A DNA stretch of 59,898 nucleotides from NCBI GenBank assembly GCA_018608625.1, contig JABAZC010000033.1, forward strand, positions 1 to 59,898, read 5' to 3'. This DNA is from Flavobacteriaceae bacterium. GTDB taxonomy: Bacteria > Bacteroidota > Bacteroidia > Flavobacteriales > Flavobacteriaceae. The position numbers and the translations under genes are program-made. Position 1 is the stretch's first letter, and each line of letters begins with the position of its first letter. Under the pieces are notes generated by a model. The model was not told where the DNA came from, ran no database searches, and worked only from the letters and a program-made list of their open reading frames with translations. Shown here piece after piece: positions 34,089 through 43,714 of the stretch.

Positions 34089-36275
34089 ATGTCTACACTT
34101 AGATTTCATGCGCTCAAGCAATCCTTAGATCGTCTACCAATACCAATTACTGGTGAAGTAAAGCAATCCGATATATTTGGCGCTAATGTTTTTGGATTCA
34201 AAACTATGCGACAATTTTTGACTAAAGAAGCTTTTAATAGCCTGATGCGGGCCATAGATAAGGGGGATAAAATCAATCGTTCTATAGCGGATCAAATTGC
34301 ATCATCAATGAAGGATTGGGCGATGGCAAAAGGGGTGACTCATTATACGCATTGGTTTCAACCGTTGACTGGCGCAACAGCCGAAAAACATGATGCCTTT
34401 TTTGAAACGGTAGGCAATGGCGAAGCGTTAGAGCGTTTTGAGGGTAATCAATTGGTACAGCAAGAGCCTGATGCTTCTTCTTTTCCAAACGGAGGCATTC
34501 GAAATACGTTTGAGGCAAGAGGCTATACGGCTTGGGATCCAACCTCTCCCGCCTTTATATATGGTACAACCCTTTGTATTCCTACAGTTTTTGTGGCTTA
34601 TACAGGAGAAGCCTTGGATTATAAAACTCCACTTTTAAGAGCCCTGAATGCTGTAGACCAGGCGGCAACAGACGTGTCTCGCTATTTTGATAAAACGGTC
34701 AAAAAAGTAACAGCTTCTCTTGGATGGGAACAGGAATATTTTTTAATTGATAAAGCCTTAGTCGCTTCAAGACCTGATATTGAAATGTCAGGGCGTACTT
34801 TGTTAGGGCATAGCTCAGCCAAAGATCAGCAACTTGACGACCACTATTTTGGTACGATTCCGGCACGTGCTTTAAATTTCATGCGTGAACTTGAGACGGA
34901 GTCTATGTTATTGGGAATTCCAGTAAAAACACGTCACAATGAAGTAGCTCCTAATCAGTTTGAATTAGCCCCAATATATGAGGAGGCTAACTTGGCAGTA
35001 GATCATAACTCACTTGTTATGGACGTGATGCAAAAAGTAGCAGATCGCCATAATTTTAAAGTTTTATTTCACGAAAAACCCTTTGCAGGAGTTAATGGAT
35101 CTGGCAAGCACAACAACTGGAGTTTAAGTACGGACAATGGGATTAATTTATTAGCGCCTGGAAAAACACCAATGAGTAATTTACAATTCCTAACCTTTTT
35201 TATAAATACCATAAAAGCTGTACATGATAATGAAGAGTTATTACGTGCCTGTATCGCTTCTGCAACCAACGACCATCGTTTAGGTGCAAATGAAGCGCCG
35301 CCAGCAATTATGTCTGTATTTATTGGCGCCCAATTAACCAAAGTACTTCACGAGTTAGAAGGGGTGACTAAAGGTAAATTATCTCCAGAGGAGAAAACAG
35401 ATTTAAAGTTAAATGTTGTTGGGAAAATCCCAGAAATATTATTGGATAACACCGATCGAAACCGAACGTCTCCATTCGCTTTTACTGGCAATAAATTTGA
35501 GTTTCGTGCGGTTGGTTCAACGGCAAATTGCGCCAATCCAATGACAGTTTTAAACTCTATTGTTGCACGTCAATTAATTGACTTTAAATCTGAAGTTGAT
35601 AGTTTGATCTCCAAGAAAGATTTGAAAAAAGATGAAGCTATTTTTAACGTTTTAAGAGAATATATTAAAACCTCACGAAACATACTTTTTGAAGGCAATG
35701 GCTATGGAGGTGATTGGGAAAAAGAAGCGGTAAAAAGAGGGTTGAGTAACAATAAAAATACGCCCGACGCTTTAAAGGTTAAGATTGATCCTAAAACCAT
35801 CGCCCTTTATGAAAGTTTAAACGTGATGAACAAGGTGGAAATTGAAGCACGTTATGACATTGAAATTGAAGAATACGTACACATTATACAAATTGAAGGA
35901 AGAAGCTTAGGAGATATCGCTCGAAACCATGTCATTCCTACGGCAGTTAAATATCAAAATATTTTGATTGATAATGTCAAAGGGCTAAAAGATATTTATG
36001 GAAAAGACTTTAAACAATATGCAAGTGAACAGCTGCTTCTAATTGCAGAGATATCTAAGCGAATTGAGGCTATTAATTCAGGAGTCACTAAAATGACCAA
36101 CGAACGTAAAAAAGCTAATTCTGTTGATGATACTACCAAGAAAGCTAAAATCTACTGTTCAAAAGTAAAGCCACTTTTTGATGACATTAGATATCATTGT
36201 GATAAGCTAGAATTATTAATTGACGATGAGTTATGGCCATTGGCTAAGTATCGTGAATTGCTATTCACTAAATAA
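34089..36275 (+). CDS. glnN: Glutamine synthetase, type III
   Basis: The 728-residue protein is a GSIII, the long bacterial form common in Bacteroidota and cyanobacteria. It has an N-terminal extension (RFHALKQSLDRLPIPITGEV) and HYTHWFQPLTGATAEKHDAFF. The active-site strand is LGWEQEYFLID, followed by NEVAPNQFELAPIYEEANLA, the VNGSGKHNNWSLST loop and TSPFAFTGNKFEFRAVGS. The C-terminal helical region ends EYVHIIQIEGRSLGDI then a long tail. The divergent neighbour is GSII. A strong terminator begins immediately after its stop codon. Confidence 0.96.
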   Translation: MSTLRFHALKQSLDRLPIPITGEVKQSDIFGANVFGFKTMRQFLTKEAFNSLMRAIDKGDKINRSIADQIASSMKDWAMAKGVTHYTHWFQPLTGATAEKHDAFFETVGNGEALERFEGNQLVQQEPDASSFPNGGIRNTFEARGYTAWDPTSPAFIYGTTLCIPTVFVAYTGEALDYKTPLLRALNAVDQAATDVSRYFDKTVKKVTASLGWEQEYFLIDKALVASRPDIEMSGRTLLGHSSAKDQQLDDHYFGTIPARALNFMRELETESMLLGIPVKTRHNEVAPNQFELAPIYEEANLAVDHNSLVMDVMQKVADRHNFKVLFHEKPFAGVNGSGKHNNWSLSTDNGINLLAPGKTPMSNLQFLTFFINTIKAVHDNEELLRACIASATNDHRLGANEAPPAIMSVFIGAQLTKVLHELEGVTKGKLSPEEKTDLKLNVVGKIPEILLDNTDRNRTSPFAFTGNKFEFRAVGSTANCANPMTVLNSIVARQLIDFKSEVDSLISKKDLKKDEAIFNVLREYIKTSRNILFEGNGYGGDWEKEAVKRGLSNNKNTPDALKVKIDPKTIALYESLNVMNKVEIEARYDIEIEEYVHIIQIEGRSLGDIARNHVIPTAVKYQNILIDNVKGLKDIYGKDFKQYASEQLLLIAEISKRIEAINSGVTKMTNERKKANSVDDTTKKAKIYCSKVKPLFDDIRYHCDKLELLIDDELWPLAKYRELLFTK

Positions 36276-36318
36276 AATTAAAAAAAGCCCAATTATATAT
36301 ATTGGGCTTTTTTTAATT
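36276..36318 (+). terminator. Strong rho-independent terminator after GSIII
   Basis: Perfect inverted arms of 18 bases (36276-36293 and 36301-36318) with an AGCCCAAT/ATTGGGCT core surround a seven-base AT loop. The second arm contains seven T. It begins directly after the GSIII stop and separates that gene from purM. Confidence 0.93.
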
Positions 36319-36339
36319 CAAATAATTTAAATACTTTAT

Positions 36340-36347
36340 TACTTTTG
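36340..36347 (+). promoter_or_regulatory. Candidate -7 element (TACTTTTG) for purM
   Basis: TACTTTTG lies 17 bases before the purM ATG and just downstream of the GSIII terminator, so purM has its own start of transcription. No -33 TTG at standard spacing was found. Confidence 0.5.
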
Positions 36348-36364
36348 CATTACAAATAATTTTT

Positions 36365-37543
36365 ATGGGGAACGAGATTAGTAAACGCTATGCACAAAGA
36401 GGTGTTTCTGCATCCAAAGAGGATGTTCATCAAGCAATCAAAAATATAGATAAAGGACTATTTCCAAAAGCCTTTTGTAAGATTGTGCCAGATTATCTTA
36501 CAAATAATAAAGATTACTGTCTAATAATGCATGCCGATGGCGCAGGTACTAAAAGTTCCTTAGCTTATATGTATTGGAAGGAAACGGGAGATGTCTCTGT
36601 TTGGAAAGGGATTGCACAAGACGCTTTGATTATGAATATTGATGATTTAATATGTGTCGGCGCAACAGATCACATTTTGTTATCTTCTACTATAGGTCGT
36701 AATAAAAATGTGATACCTGGCTCTGTTATTTCGGCGATTATAAACGGTACAGAAGAACTTATTGAAGATTTAAAAGGATTTGGAGTAACGATACATTCCA
36801 CAGGGGGAGAAACCGCAGACGTAGGCGATTTGGTAAGAACCATTATCGTCGATTCTACAGTAACTGCACGTATGCCACGAGACAAAGTGATTGATAATGC
36901 AAATATTGAACCTGGCGATGTAATCGTAGGATTGGCTTCTTTTGGCCAATCTTCCTACGAGAAGTCTTATAACGGAGGCATGGGTAGTAATGGCCTAACC
37001 TCTGCCAGACATGATGTGTTTGGACGTTATTTAGCAACTAAATATCCAGAGAGTTTTGATGCCGCTGTTCCTAAAGAATTAGTGTACTCAGGCCAAATGA
37101 AATTAACCGATGCAGTTGATGGCTCTCCCATAGATGCTGGGCAGTTAGTATTATCTCCAACACGTACCTATGCACCAATTATTAAGTCGGTCCTAGAATC
37201 TTATGATTCAAGTTCTATTCATGGAATGGTTCATTGTAGTGGGGGTGCCCAAACTAAGATCCTCCACTTTATTGACGACTTACACATTATCAAAGATAAT
37301 ATGTTTACTGTTCCCCCCTTATTTAAACTTATACAGTCTCAATCAGATACAGATTGGAAAGAAATGTATCAAGTATTTAACTGTGGACACCGAATGGAGC
37401 TGTATGTAAAGCCGAAGATTGCAGATGCGATCATCAAGATATCAAAATCATTCAATGTAGATGCTCAAATTATAGGGCGAGTGGAAGCAGCTGACTCCAA
37501 AAAACTGACTATAAAAAGTGAGTTTGGAGTTTTTGAATATTAG
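36365..37543 (+). CDS. purM: Phosphoribosylformylglycinamidine cyclo-ligase (AIR synthase)
   Basis: PurM closes the imidazole ring in purine synthesis, using ATP. The 392-residue protein is the longer Bacteroidota form. Motifs seen are RYAQRGVSASKEDVHQAI, MHADGAGTKSSLAYMYW, the metal- and ATP-binding DALIMNIDDLICVGA segment, HSTGGETADVGDLVRT and GMVHCSGGAQTKILHF. It precedes prfA by 66 bases, but a separate TAnnTTTG word lies before prfA. Assignment rests on the PurM-family N- and C-domains; the divergence from the short proteobacterial PurM is usual for this phylum. Confidence 0.9.
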   Translation: MGNEISKRYAQRGVSASKEDVHQAIKNIDKGLFPKAFCKIVPDYLTNNKDYCLIMHADGAGTKSSLAYMYWKETGDVSVWKGIAQDALIMNIDDLICVGATDHILLSSTIGRNKNVIPGSVISAIINGTEELIEDLKGFGVTIHSTGGETADVGDLVRTIIVDSTVTARMPRDKVIDNANIEPGDVIVGLASFGQSSYEKSYNGGMGSNGLTSARHDVFGRYLATKYPESFDAAVPKELVYSGQMKLTDAVDGSPIDAGQLVLSPTRTYAPIIKSVLESYDSSSIHGMVHCSGGAQTKILHFIDDLHIIKDNMFTVPPLFKLIQSQSDTDWKEMYQVFNCGHRMELYVKPKIADAIIKISKSFNVDAQIIGRVEAADSKKLTIKSEFGVFEY

Positions 37544-37580
37544 CTTTATTATTGAGTCCGTTTGAATCCATAAAAAACAG

Positions 37581-37588
37581 TACTTTTG
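37581..37588 (+). promoter_or_regulatory. Candidate -7 element (TACTTTTG) for prfA-pyrF
   Basis: TACTTTTG lies 21 bases before the prfA ATG. A TTTG at 37561-37564 is present upstream but 16 bases away, which is shorter than the standard 19-20 spacing. Confidence 0.5.
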
Positions 37589-37609
37589 CAACATAATTCT
37601 CCAAAGTAG

Positions 37610-38686
37610 ATGTTAGAAAAAATACAGATAGTTAAGCAACGTTTTGATGAAGTTAATGACTTAATCATACAACCAGATATTATTTCTGATCAAAAGCGAT
37701 ATATACAACTAAATAAAGAATATAAAGACCTAAAAAAAATGGTAGATATTGGGCTCATATACGAGTCTTTAATTTCTAATATTGAAGAAGCTAAAGAAAT
37801 TATTGCAGACGGTAGTGATGCCGAAATGGTAGAAATGGCCAAAATGCAAATGGATGATGCTAAAGCACAAATTCCTGATTTAGAAGAAGAAATTAAGTTT
37901 CTATTAATCCCTAAAGATCCCGATGATGCAAAAAACATTGTTATGGAAATTAGAGCAGGTGCTGGTGGTGATGAAGCCAGTATTTTTGCTGGAGATCTCT
38001 ATCGGATGTATACAAAGTATTGCGAATCTAAAGGCTGGAAGGTTGATGTTGTGGATTTTAATGATGGCACATCTGGAGGGTTTAAAGAAGTTATCTTTGA
38101 GGTAAGTGGAGAGGATGTTTACGGATCGATGAAGTTTGAAGCTGGAGTACACAGAGTACAAAGAGTTCCTCAAACCGAAACACAAGGACGAGTTCATACC
38201 AGCGCCGCTTCCGTAATCGTACTGCCAGAAGCTGAAGAATTTGATGTACAATTAGATATGACTGAAGTTAGAATTGAGCGCACGACATCAACTGGTCCTG
38301 GAGGACAGTCGGTAAACACAACTTATTCAGCAATCAAGTTACACCATGAGCCTACTGGGATGATTGTTAGTTGTCAAGATCAAAAATCATCTCATAAAAA
38401 TTTAGAAAAAGCTCTTAAAGTGTTAAGGTCTCGTTTGTATGAAATGGAATTGGCCAAAAAACAAGCAGCTGATTCTGAAAAAAGAAAAAGTATGGTATCT
38501 TCAGGAGATCGTAGTGCCAAAATCAGAACTTATAACTACTCGCAAGGGCGAGTTACAGAGCATAGAATAGGTCTAACACTTTATGACTTGTCAAACATAA
38601 TTAACGGCGATATTCAGAAAATAATTTCGGAACTAATGTTAGCTGAAAACACTGAAAAACTAAAGGCGGATAACGGAGCACTATAG
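37610..38686 (+). CDS. prfA: Peptide chain release factor 1
   Basis: RF1 releases the finished chain at UAA and UAG stop codons. The 358-residue protein has the GGQ catalytic motif at 231-233 in [17 protein letters not shown]. It also has the anticodon-like PxT tripeptide (PQT, in [19 protein letters not shown]), which marks RF1 rather than RF2. The domain-2 acidic segment [20 protein letters not shown] is intact. Length is normal. pyrF starts three bases after its stop. Confidence 0.97.
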   Translation: MLEKIQIVKQRFDEVNDLIIQPDIISDQKRYIQLNKEYKDLKKMVDIGLIYESLISNIEEAKEIIADGSDAEMVEMAKMQMDDAKAQIPDLEEEIKFLLIPKDPDDAKNIVMEIRAGAGGDEASIFAGDLYRMYTKYCESKGWKVDVVDFNDGTSGGFKEVIFEVSGEDVYGSMKFEAGVHRVQRVPQTETQGRVHTSAASVIVLPEAEEFDVQLDMTEVRIERTTSTGPGGQSVNTTYSAIKLHHEPTGMIVSCQDQKSSHKNLEKALKVLRSRLYEMELAKKQAADSEKRKSMVSSGDRSAKIRTYNYSQGRVTEHRIGLTLYDLSNIINGDIQKIISELMLAENTEKLKADNGAL

Positions 38687-38689
38687 CAT

Positions 38690-39511
38690 ATGACGACTCA
38701 AGCACTTGTTTCTGAAATTAAAAAAAAGCAATCCTTTCTTTGTATTGGCCTTGATGTAGATTTAACTAAAATCCCATCTCATTTATTAGAAGTAGATGAT
38801 CCGATTTTCGAATTCAACAAAGCAATTATTAAAGCGACCCATCACTTATGTGTTGCTTACAAGCCAAATATAGCATTTTACGAAGCTTATGGCTTGAAAG
38901 GGTGGAAGTCTCTGGAGAAAACGATTAATTATATAAACAAAAATCATCCAGAAATATTTACCATTGCAGATGCTAAACGAGGAGATATTGGGAATACTAG
39001 TAGCATGTACGCCAAAGCCTTTTTCGAAGATTTGGATTTTGACAGTGTAACAGTTGCTCCCTACATGGGAAAAGATTCTATAGAGCCTTTTTTGGAGTTT
39101 CCAGGCAAACATGCGATTATGCTAGCTTTGACATCAAACCAAGGTGCTTTTGATTTTCAGACACTCACAACAGATGGTCAACCGCTTTATCAAACAGTTC
39201 TTGAAACATCGAAACGCTGGAAGAACTCAGACCAGTTAATGTATGTCGTTGGAGCCACTAAAGCATCGTATTTTGCTGAGATTAGAAAGATACTTCCTGA
39301 CAGCTTTTTATTGGTGCCAGGAATTGGCACTCAAGGCGGAAGTTTAGCTGAGGTTTGTAACTATGGAATGAATAACCAAGTAGGTCTTCTAGTGAATTCT
39401 TCTAGAGGGATTATTTATGCATCTTCGGACTTTGACTTTGCTAGCCAAGCCGCCCAAAAAGCAAAAGCCTTACAGTCTGAAATGGCCAAAATATTGGCAG
39501 ATTATTTTTAG
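38690..39511 (+). CDS. pyrF: Orotidine 5'-phosphate decarboxylase (type 2)
   Basis: PyrF catalyses the last step of UMP synthesis. The 273-residue TIM barrel is of the longer type 2 subgroup. The catalytic lysine 96 and aspartates are in [17 protein letters not shown], with an N-terminal [13 protein letters not shown] and a C-terminal phosphate loop [10 protein letters not shown] followed by [11 protein letters not shown]. It lies three bases after prfA and probably shares its transcript. The small convergent gene at 39519 ends seven bases beyond its stop. Confidence 0.95.
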   Translation: MTTQALVSEIKKKQSFLCIGLDVDLTKIPSHLLEVDDPIFEFNKAIIKATHHLCVAYKPNIAFYEAYGLKGWKSLEKTINYINKNHPEIFTIADAKRGDIGNTSSMYAKAFFEDLDFDSVTVAPYMGKDSIEPFLEFPGKHAIMLALTSNQGAFDFQTLTTDGQPLYQTVLETSKRWKNSDQLMYVVGATKASYFAEIRKILPDSFLLVPGIGTQGGSLAEVCNYGMNNQVGLLVNSSRGIIYASSDFDFASQAAQKAKALQSEMAKILADYF

Positions 39512-39518
39512 AAGATCA

Positions 39519-39911
39519 TTAAATGGTGAGTAACCATTTTTTTTGGATTATATTGAATCTTCTTAACTCTGTTTTTAGAATTGATAAAAACTCACTTCCA
39601 TCACTATTACAATTTTCCAAACGCTTACAGTTTATAAGCAGTTTCTTCGTTAGTAATTTAATGTTGTTTGCATAGTGATATCTTTGTTCTGAAAAGACTT
39701 CCTGATTGATCTTTTTAATATAGGGCGCTAAAAAACTTGATTGTCTAATAATATCTCCCAAAAAATAGATGTTTATATCTTCTGTGCCATCTAGCTTTAG
39801 TGTTGAAAGATCTGTATTTAAGTAGTCTGAAATCATTTTCGAAAGTGATCCTATTTTAATTGCTTTATTGTAAAAAGCAATGTGTAATTCTGATTGATTT
39901 TGTAGCGACAT
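39519..39911 (-). CDS. Orphan helical protein of unknown function
   Basis: The protein (130 residues) has no signal peptide or membrane helix and looks mostly helical and soluble. Recognisable composition includes a polar N-terminus (MSLQNQSELHIAFYNKAIKI) and a basic C-terminal half with cysteines (NCKRLENCNSDG). I recognise no family. It stands alone between pyrF (convergent) and an Lrp-type regulator gene, 118 bases of AT-rich DNA away. Base composition matches the neighbours, so transfer is not indicated. A regulatory or adaptor role is possible but unsupported. Confidence 0.6.
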   Translation of the reverse strand: MSLQNQSELHIAFYNKAIKIGSLSKMISDYLNTDLSTLKLDGTEDINIYFLGDIIRQSSFLAPYIKKINQEVFSEQRYHYANNIKLLTKKLLINCKRLENCNSDGSEFLSILKTELRRFNIIQKKWLLTI

Positions 39912-40029
39912 ATACGGATTACTATTTAGTTTAAAATTAATGATTAATTACCGTATTTTAACTTAAAAATTAAAGTTATGTGTCTATATTTATTTGAATT
40001 TTAATACTTTTAAATAAAATACCTTAATA

Positions 40030-40470
40030 ATGAAGCTAGATACAATACATTCCAAAATATTAGAACAATTGCAAATAAATGCTCGAATCTCTAATACAGC
40101 GATTGCAAAGCAAGTCGGGATTTCATCTCCAGCTGTAACAGAACGGATAAAAAAACTAGAAGATTCAGGAGTTATTGAAGGATATTATGCAAAAGTTTCT
40201 CATTTAGAGTTGGGTTATCATTTTAGGGCTTTAATTACTGTTCGTGCCTTTATGGGACGTTTAAAGCCTTTTTTACATAATGTTCAATCCTTTGAAGAGG
40301 TGGTAAATTGTTATCGAATTACGGGCAATGAAAACATAGTTATGGAAGTCGTCTTAAATAATCAACACCACCTTGAGAAGTTTATTGACCAATTGATAAC
40401 CTACGGCGAAACTAAAACTCAAATTATCCTTTCAAATGTAGTTTTAAATAATCCCATATTAAAAAAGTAA
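40030..40470 (+). CDS. Lrp/AsnC family transcriptional regulator
   Basis: The 146-residue protein has an N-terminal winged helix-turn-helix (about 4-55; DTIHSKILEQLQINARISNT and AIAKQVGISSPAVTERIKKL). The RAM/ASNC ligand domain (about 65-142) includes YCRITGNENIVMEV-like positions (YRITGNENIVMEVVL). Family members sense amino acids. The DUF1684 gene starts 16 bases downstream. The regulon cannot be inferred from the neighbourhood. Confidence 0.93.
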   Translation: MKLDTIHSKILEQLQINARISNTAIAKQVGISSPAVTERIKKLEDSGVIEGYYAKVSHLELGYHFRALITVRAFMGRLKPFLHNVQSFEEVVNCYRITGNENIVMEVVLNNQHHLEKFIDQLITYGETKTQIILSNVVLNNPILKK

Positions 40471-40486
40471 TTGTATTTTTAATACT

Positions 40487-41098
40487 ATGAAAATATTACT
40501 TATTGGATATATGGTCGGGTGCTTACTTATATTTATGGGTTGCCAATCACACAATAAATCGATTCAATTAAATTCAGAATTTCAAAAAGCTCAAAATAAA
40601 TTTTTTAAAGACGCTTCTAGGTCCCCTTTGAAATCTAAAGATTTAAAGGTTTTTAATGGACTTGATTTTTTCCCAATTGATTCTTCTTTTGTACTGATGG
40701 CTCAATTATCTCGTACCCCCAATACGACTTATTTTGAAATGAAGACAACAACAGAACGCGTGGCAAAAGAGCGAGTTTTTGGAGTTTTATCATTCATCAT
40801 TAATAACCAGCCTTTTGTGTTAAATGTCTATCAAAGTGAATTCGCTAGTGATTCAGATGCGGATGCGGACTATTTATTTCTTCCTTTTTTGGATGACTCA
40901 AATGGCGAGACCACTTATGGAGGCGGTCGTTATATAGATTTGTATATTCCAAATGGTGACACATTAGTTGTCGACTTTAATAAAGCATACAATCCTTATT
41001 GTGCCTATAATGACAAGTATTCCTGTCCAATTGTGCCTAGAGAGAATTACCTACCCTTAAAAGTGATGGCTGGTGTTAAAAGGTTTGAAGATTACTAA
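40487..41098 (+). CDS. DUF1684 lipoprotein
   Basis: The 203-residue protein has a lipoprotein signal (GCLLIFMGC, cysteine 19). The conserved DUF1684 blocks follow: FKDASRSPLKSKDLKVFNGLDFFPIDSSF as two pieces, FLPFLDDSNGETTYGGGRY, and VVDFNKAYNPYCAYNDKYSCP. This domain is widespread but without a proven activity. Its C-terminal part keeps conserved cysteines and the NPYCAY motif. The last four bases overlap the convergent crcB gene. Confidence 0.88.
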   Translation: MKILLIGYMVGCLLIFMGCQSHNKSIQLNSEFQKAQNKFFKDASRSPLKSKDLKVFNGLDFFPIDSSFVLMAQLSRTPNTTYFEMKTTTERVAKERVFGVLSFIINNQPFVLNVYQSEFASDSDADADYLFLPFLDDSNGETTYGGGRYIDLYIPNGDTLVVDFNKAYNPYCAYNDKYSCPIVPRENYLPLKVMAGVKRFEDY

Positions 41099-41466
41099 AA
41101 AATTTTAGAAATAACGAGCCCCAAAAATACAGCTAGAATCCCAAGACTTAAGGAGCCTAAAGTGTAGATAGCAAAGGAAGTTAAATCTCCTTCTTTTAGA
41201 AATTGTTGGTTTTCGTAAGCAAACGCTGAAAAGGTGGTGAATCCCCCACAAAGTCCAGTTACTAATAGTAATGTTTGATTTTCTGAAAGGTTGTTGTTTT
41301 TTAAAGCAATTCCCATAAAAACTCCTATCAACAAACTACCAATGATATTTACTGAGAAGGTGCCCCAGGGATAACCCGCTGAGGAAGTATTGAAAATTCT
41401 TCCAATAGCATATCTAAGTGCACTTCCAATGCCGCCGCCCAGAAAAACTAATAAAACCTGTTTCAT
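41095..41466 (-). CDS. crcB: Fluoride efflux channel CrcB (Fluc)
   Basis: Fluc proteins are small dual-topology channels that export fluoride. The 123-residue protein has four membrane helices, the N-terminal GGGIGSALRYAIGR motif and the pore segment GLCGGFTTFSAFAYE with the conserved TTFS phenylalanines. Length is typical. I looked for a fluoride riboswitch in the 89 bases upstream and saw none. It ends within the DUF1684 gene stop, four bases shared. Confidence 0.94.
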   Translation of the reverse strand: MKQVLLVFLGGGIGSALRYAIGRIFNTSSAGYPWGTFSVNIIGSLLIGVFMGIALKNNNLSENQTLLLVTGLCGGFTTFSAFAYENQQFLKEGDLTSFAIYTLGSLSLGILAVFLGLVISKIF

Positions 41467-41609
41467 TTTTGGTTGTTTTGGCTAAATTAAAAATACATTC
41501 TCAAAGAAACGAATCAAAAATGATTTTTCTTAGTTAGTCAAAATGCATTATATTCGTGAACACTTTGACGATTTCTAGAAGAAAATCAATAAACTTAAAT
41601 TATATACAC

Positions 41610-43661
41610 ATGAAATTATTTTCAAAAATAGCATTAGGCTCTATTGTCTTAGCACAATTTTTTTGGTCTTGTAAGACAGATATTAATACTGTTGATACTT
41701 ACCCAGACTTCATAACTATCAGTTCTGAAGAAAGTTTTCCAATCATGGTTGAGCAATTCTCTGACCTGAAAGTATTACGTTATCAAATCCCTGGATGGGA
41801 AAATCTTACACTTAAAGAACAAAAGTTAGTTTATTTCCTTACTCAAGCAGGTTTGTCAGGACGTGACATCATGTGGGATCAAAACTACCGACATAATTTA
41901 TCGATTCGAACAGCATTAGAGCGTGTTTATACGACTTTTGAAGGGGACAAGTCAACTACTGACTGGACAGCTTTTGAAGTTTTTTTAAAGCGTATTTGGT
42001 TTAGTAATGGAATACACCACCATTATAGTAATGCGAAAATGGTTCCTGAATTTTCATCCGATTACTTAGTATCTATTTTAGATGCAACATCCACGACTCT
42101 ACAAGGTCATGCTTTTGATGTTCTTTTTAACGATAAAGATTTAAAAAAAGTAAATCAAGCCAAAGACACTGATAATGTGGCAGAGTCAGCGGTTAACTTT
42201 TATGGTGTAGGCGTTACTAATGCTGACGTGGAAGCTTTTTATGCAAACATAAGTTCTCCAAACCCAGATAAGCCATTATCACATGGTTTAAATTCTCAAT
42301 TGGTTAAGGAGAACGGACAGCTTCAAGAGCGCGTCTATAAATCTGGAGGTCTTTATGGCGCAGCGATTGATGAAATTGTTAAATGGTTAGTGTTGGCTCA
42401 AGAAGTTGCTGAGAACAAAGCTCAAGGCGATGCATTAGCATTACTTATTAAATATTACAATACAGGAGATTTACAAACTTGGGATGACTATAATGTGGCT
42501 TGGACCGCTGCAACTGAAGGCAATATTGATTATATCAATAGTTTTATAGAAGTTTACAACGATCCTTTAGGTTACAGAGGTTCATATGAAACAATAGTCC
42601 AAATAAAAGACTTTGATATGTCTAAAAAAATGGCAGTATTGTCTGAAAACGCACAATGGTTTGAAGATAACTCTCCATTATTTCCCGAGCACAAAAAGAA
42701 AAATGTAGTTGGCGTGAGTTATAAAACAGTGAACGTTGCTGGTGAAGCTGGGGATGCATCTCCTACAACTCCGATTGGGGTTAATCTTCCAAATGCAAAT
42801 TGGATTCGTGCTTCTGTAGGAAGTAAATCAGTTTCTTTAGGGAATATCACTAATGCCTATAATAACTCAGGAAGTTCTGGAAGACTAAAAGAATTTGTTC
42901 ATGATGGTAGGGAGTATGAATTAGAAAAAATGTACGGTAAAATTGGGGATAAACTACACACAGCTCTTCATGAAGTTGTTGGACATGCCTCTGGACAGTT
43001 AAATCCTGGTGTTGGTGAAACTAAGGAAACGTTAAAAAATTATGCTTCTACTTTAGAAGAAGGACGAGCTGACTTAGTAGGTCTTTACTATTTATACAAC
43101 CCTAAATTACAAGAGTTAGGCTTAGTAAGCGATTGGAAAGGAGTAGGAATGGCTGCATTTGATGGTTATATCCGAAATGGATTAATGACCCAATTAATTC
43201 GGTTAAACCTTGGAGATGATGTAGAAGAGGCGCACATGAGAAACCGTCAATGGGTAAGTGCTTGGGCTTATGAAAAAGGACTTAAGGATAATGTAATTGA
43301 AAAAGTAACTCGTGACGGAAAAACCTATTTCAATATTACAGATTATGAAAAGTTACATGACTTGTTCGGACAGTTGCTTCGTGAAACTCAGCGTATAAAG
43401 TCTGAAGGTGATTTTGCAGCGGTACAAACATTGGTTGAAGACTACGGGGTAAAAGTTGATCAAGCGGTACATGCTGATGTTTTGGACCGTAATAAGCAAT
43501 TTACATCTGCTCCATATGGTGGTTTTGTAAACCCAGTACTAGTACCTCAAACAGATGCTGATGGCGTAATTACTTCAATCGAAGTTAAGTATGTGAAAAG
43601 TTTTGTGGATCAAATGCTTAACTATTCTAACAACTATGGCTTTTTACCAGAAGTGAATTAA
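41610..43661 (+). CDS. Dipeptidyl peptidase III-type zinc protease (M49), lipoprotein
   Basis: The enzyme removes dipeptides from peptide N-termini. ATG 41610 is preferred because it gives a lipoprotein signal (MKLFSKIALGSIVLAQFFWSC); a GTG 54 bases upstream would bury it. The 683-residue protein has the M49 zinc site H-E-V-V-G-H (454-459) and the second motif E-E-G-R-A-D (483-488), with glutamate 484 as the expected third ligand. The large helical domains are intact. M49 enzymes are usually cytosolic in eukaryotes; this one looks exported and lipid-anchored. A terminator follows. Confidence 0.92.
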   Translation: MKLFSKIALGSIVLAQFFWSCKTDINTVDTYPDFITISSEESFPIMVEQFSDLKVLRYQIPGWENLTLKEQKLVYFLTQAGLSGRDIMWDQNYRHNLSIRTALERVYTTFEGDKSTTDWTAFEVFLKRIWFSNGIHHHYSNAKMVPEFSSDYLVSILDATSTTLQGHAFDVLFNDKDLKKVNQAKDTDNVAESAVNFYGVGVTNADVEAFYANISSPNPDKPLSHGLNSQLVKENGQLQERVYKSGGLYGAAIDEIVKWLVLAQEVAENKAQGDALALLIKYYNTGDLQTWDDYNVAWTAATEGNIDYINSFIEVYNDPLGYRGSYETIVQIKDFDMSKKMAVLSENAQWFEDNSPLFPEHKKKNVVGVSYKTVNVAGEAGDASPTTPIGVNLPNANWIRASVGSKSVSLGNITNAYNNSGSSGRLKEFVHDGREYELEKMYGKIGDKLHTALHEVVGHASGQLNPGVGETKETLKNYASTLEEGRADLVGLYYLYNPKLQELGLVSDWKGVGMAAFDGYIRNGLMTQLIRLNLGDDVEEAHMRNRQWVSAWAYEKGLKDNVIEKVTRDGKTYFNITDYEKLHDLFGQLLRETQRIKSEGDFAAVQTLVEDYGVKVDQAVHADVLDRNKQFTSAPYGGFVNPVLVPQTDADGVITSIEVKYVKSFVDQMLNYSNNYGFLPEVN

Positions 43662-43683
43662 GCCGTCAAAGTTTAAATAATAT

Positions 43684-43714
43684 AAAAAGTCACTTATTGT
43701 TAAGTGGCTTTTTT
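43684..43714. terminator. Terminator between M49 peptidase gene and small membrane gene
   Basis: Arms AAAAAGTCACTTA and TAAGTGGCTTTTT with a TTGT loop and one G-T wobble are followed by T. The structure reaches the stop codon of the convergent minus-strand gene, so it may act in both directions. Confidence 0.85.

Noticed and set aside
37904-38251. Minus-strand frame opposite prfA
   Set aside because: Coding constraint belongs to prfA, and the antisense protein has no domain.
41467-41609. Fluoride riboswitch before crcB
   Set aside because: The upstream stretch lacks the conserved crcB-motif elements and shows no matching pseudoknot arms that I could see.
41556-41609. GTG-started extension of the M49 peptidase
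   Set aside because: It hides the lipoprotein signal that begins at ATG 41610.
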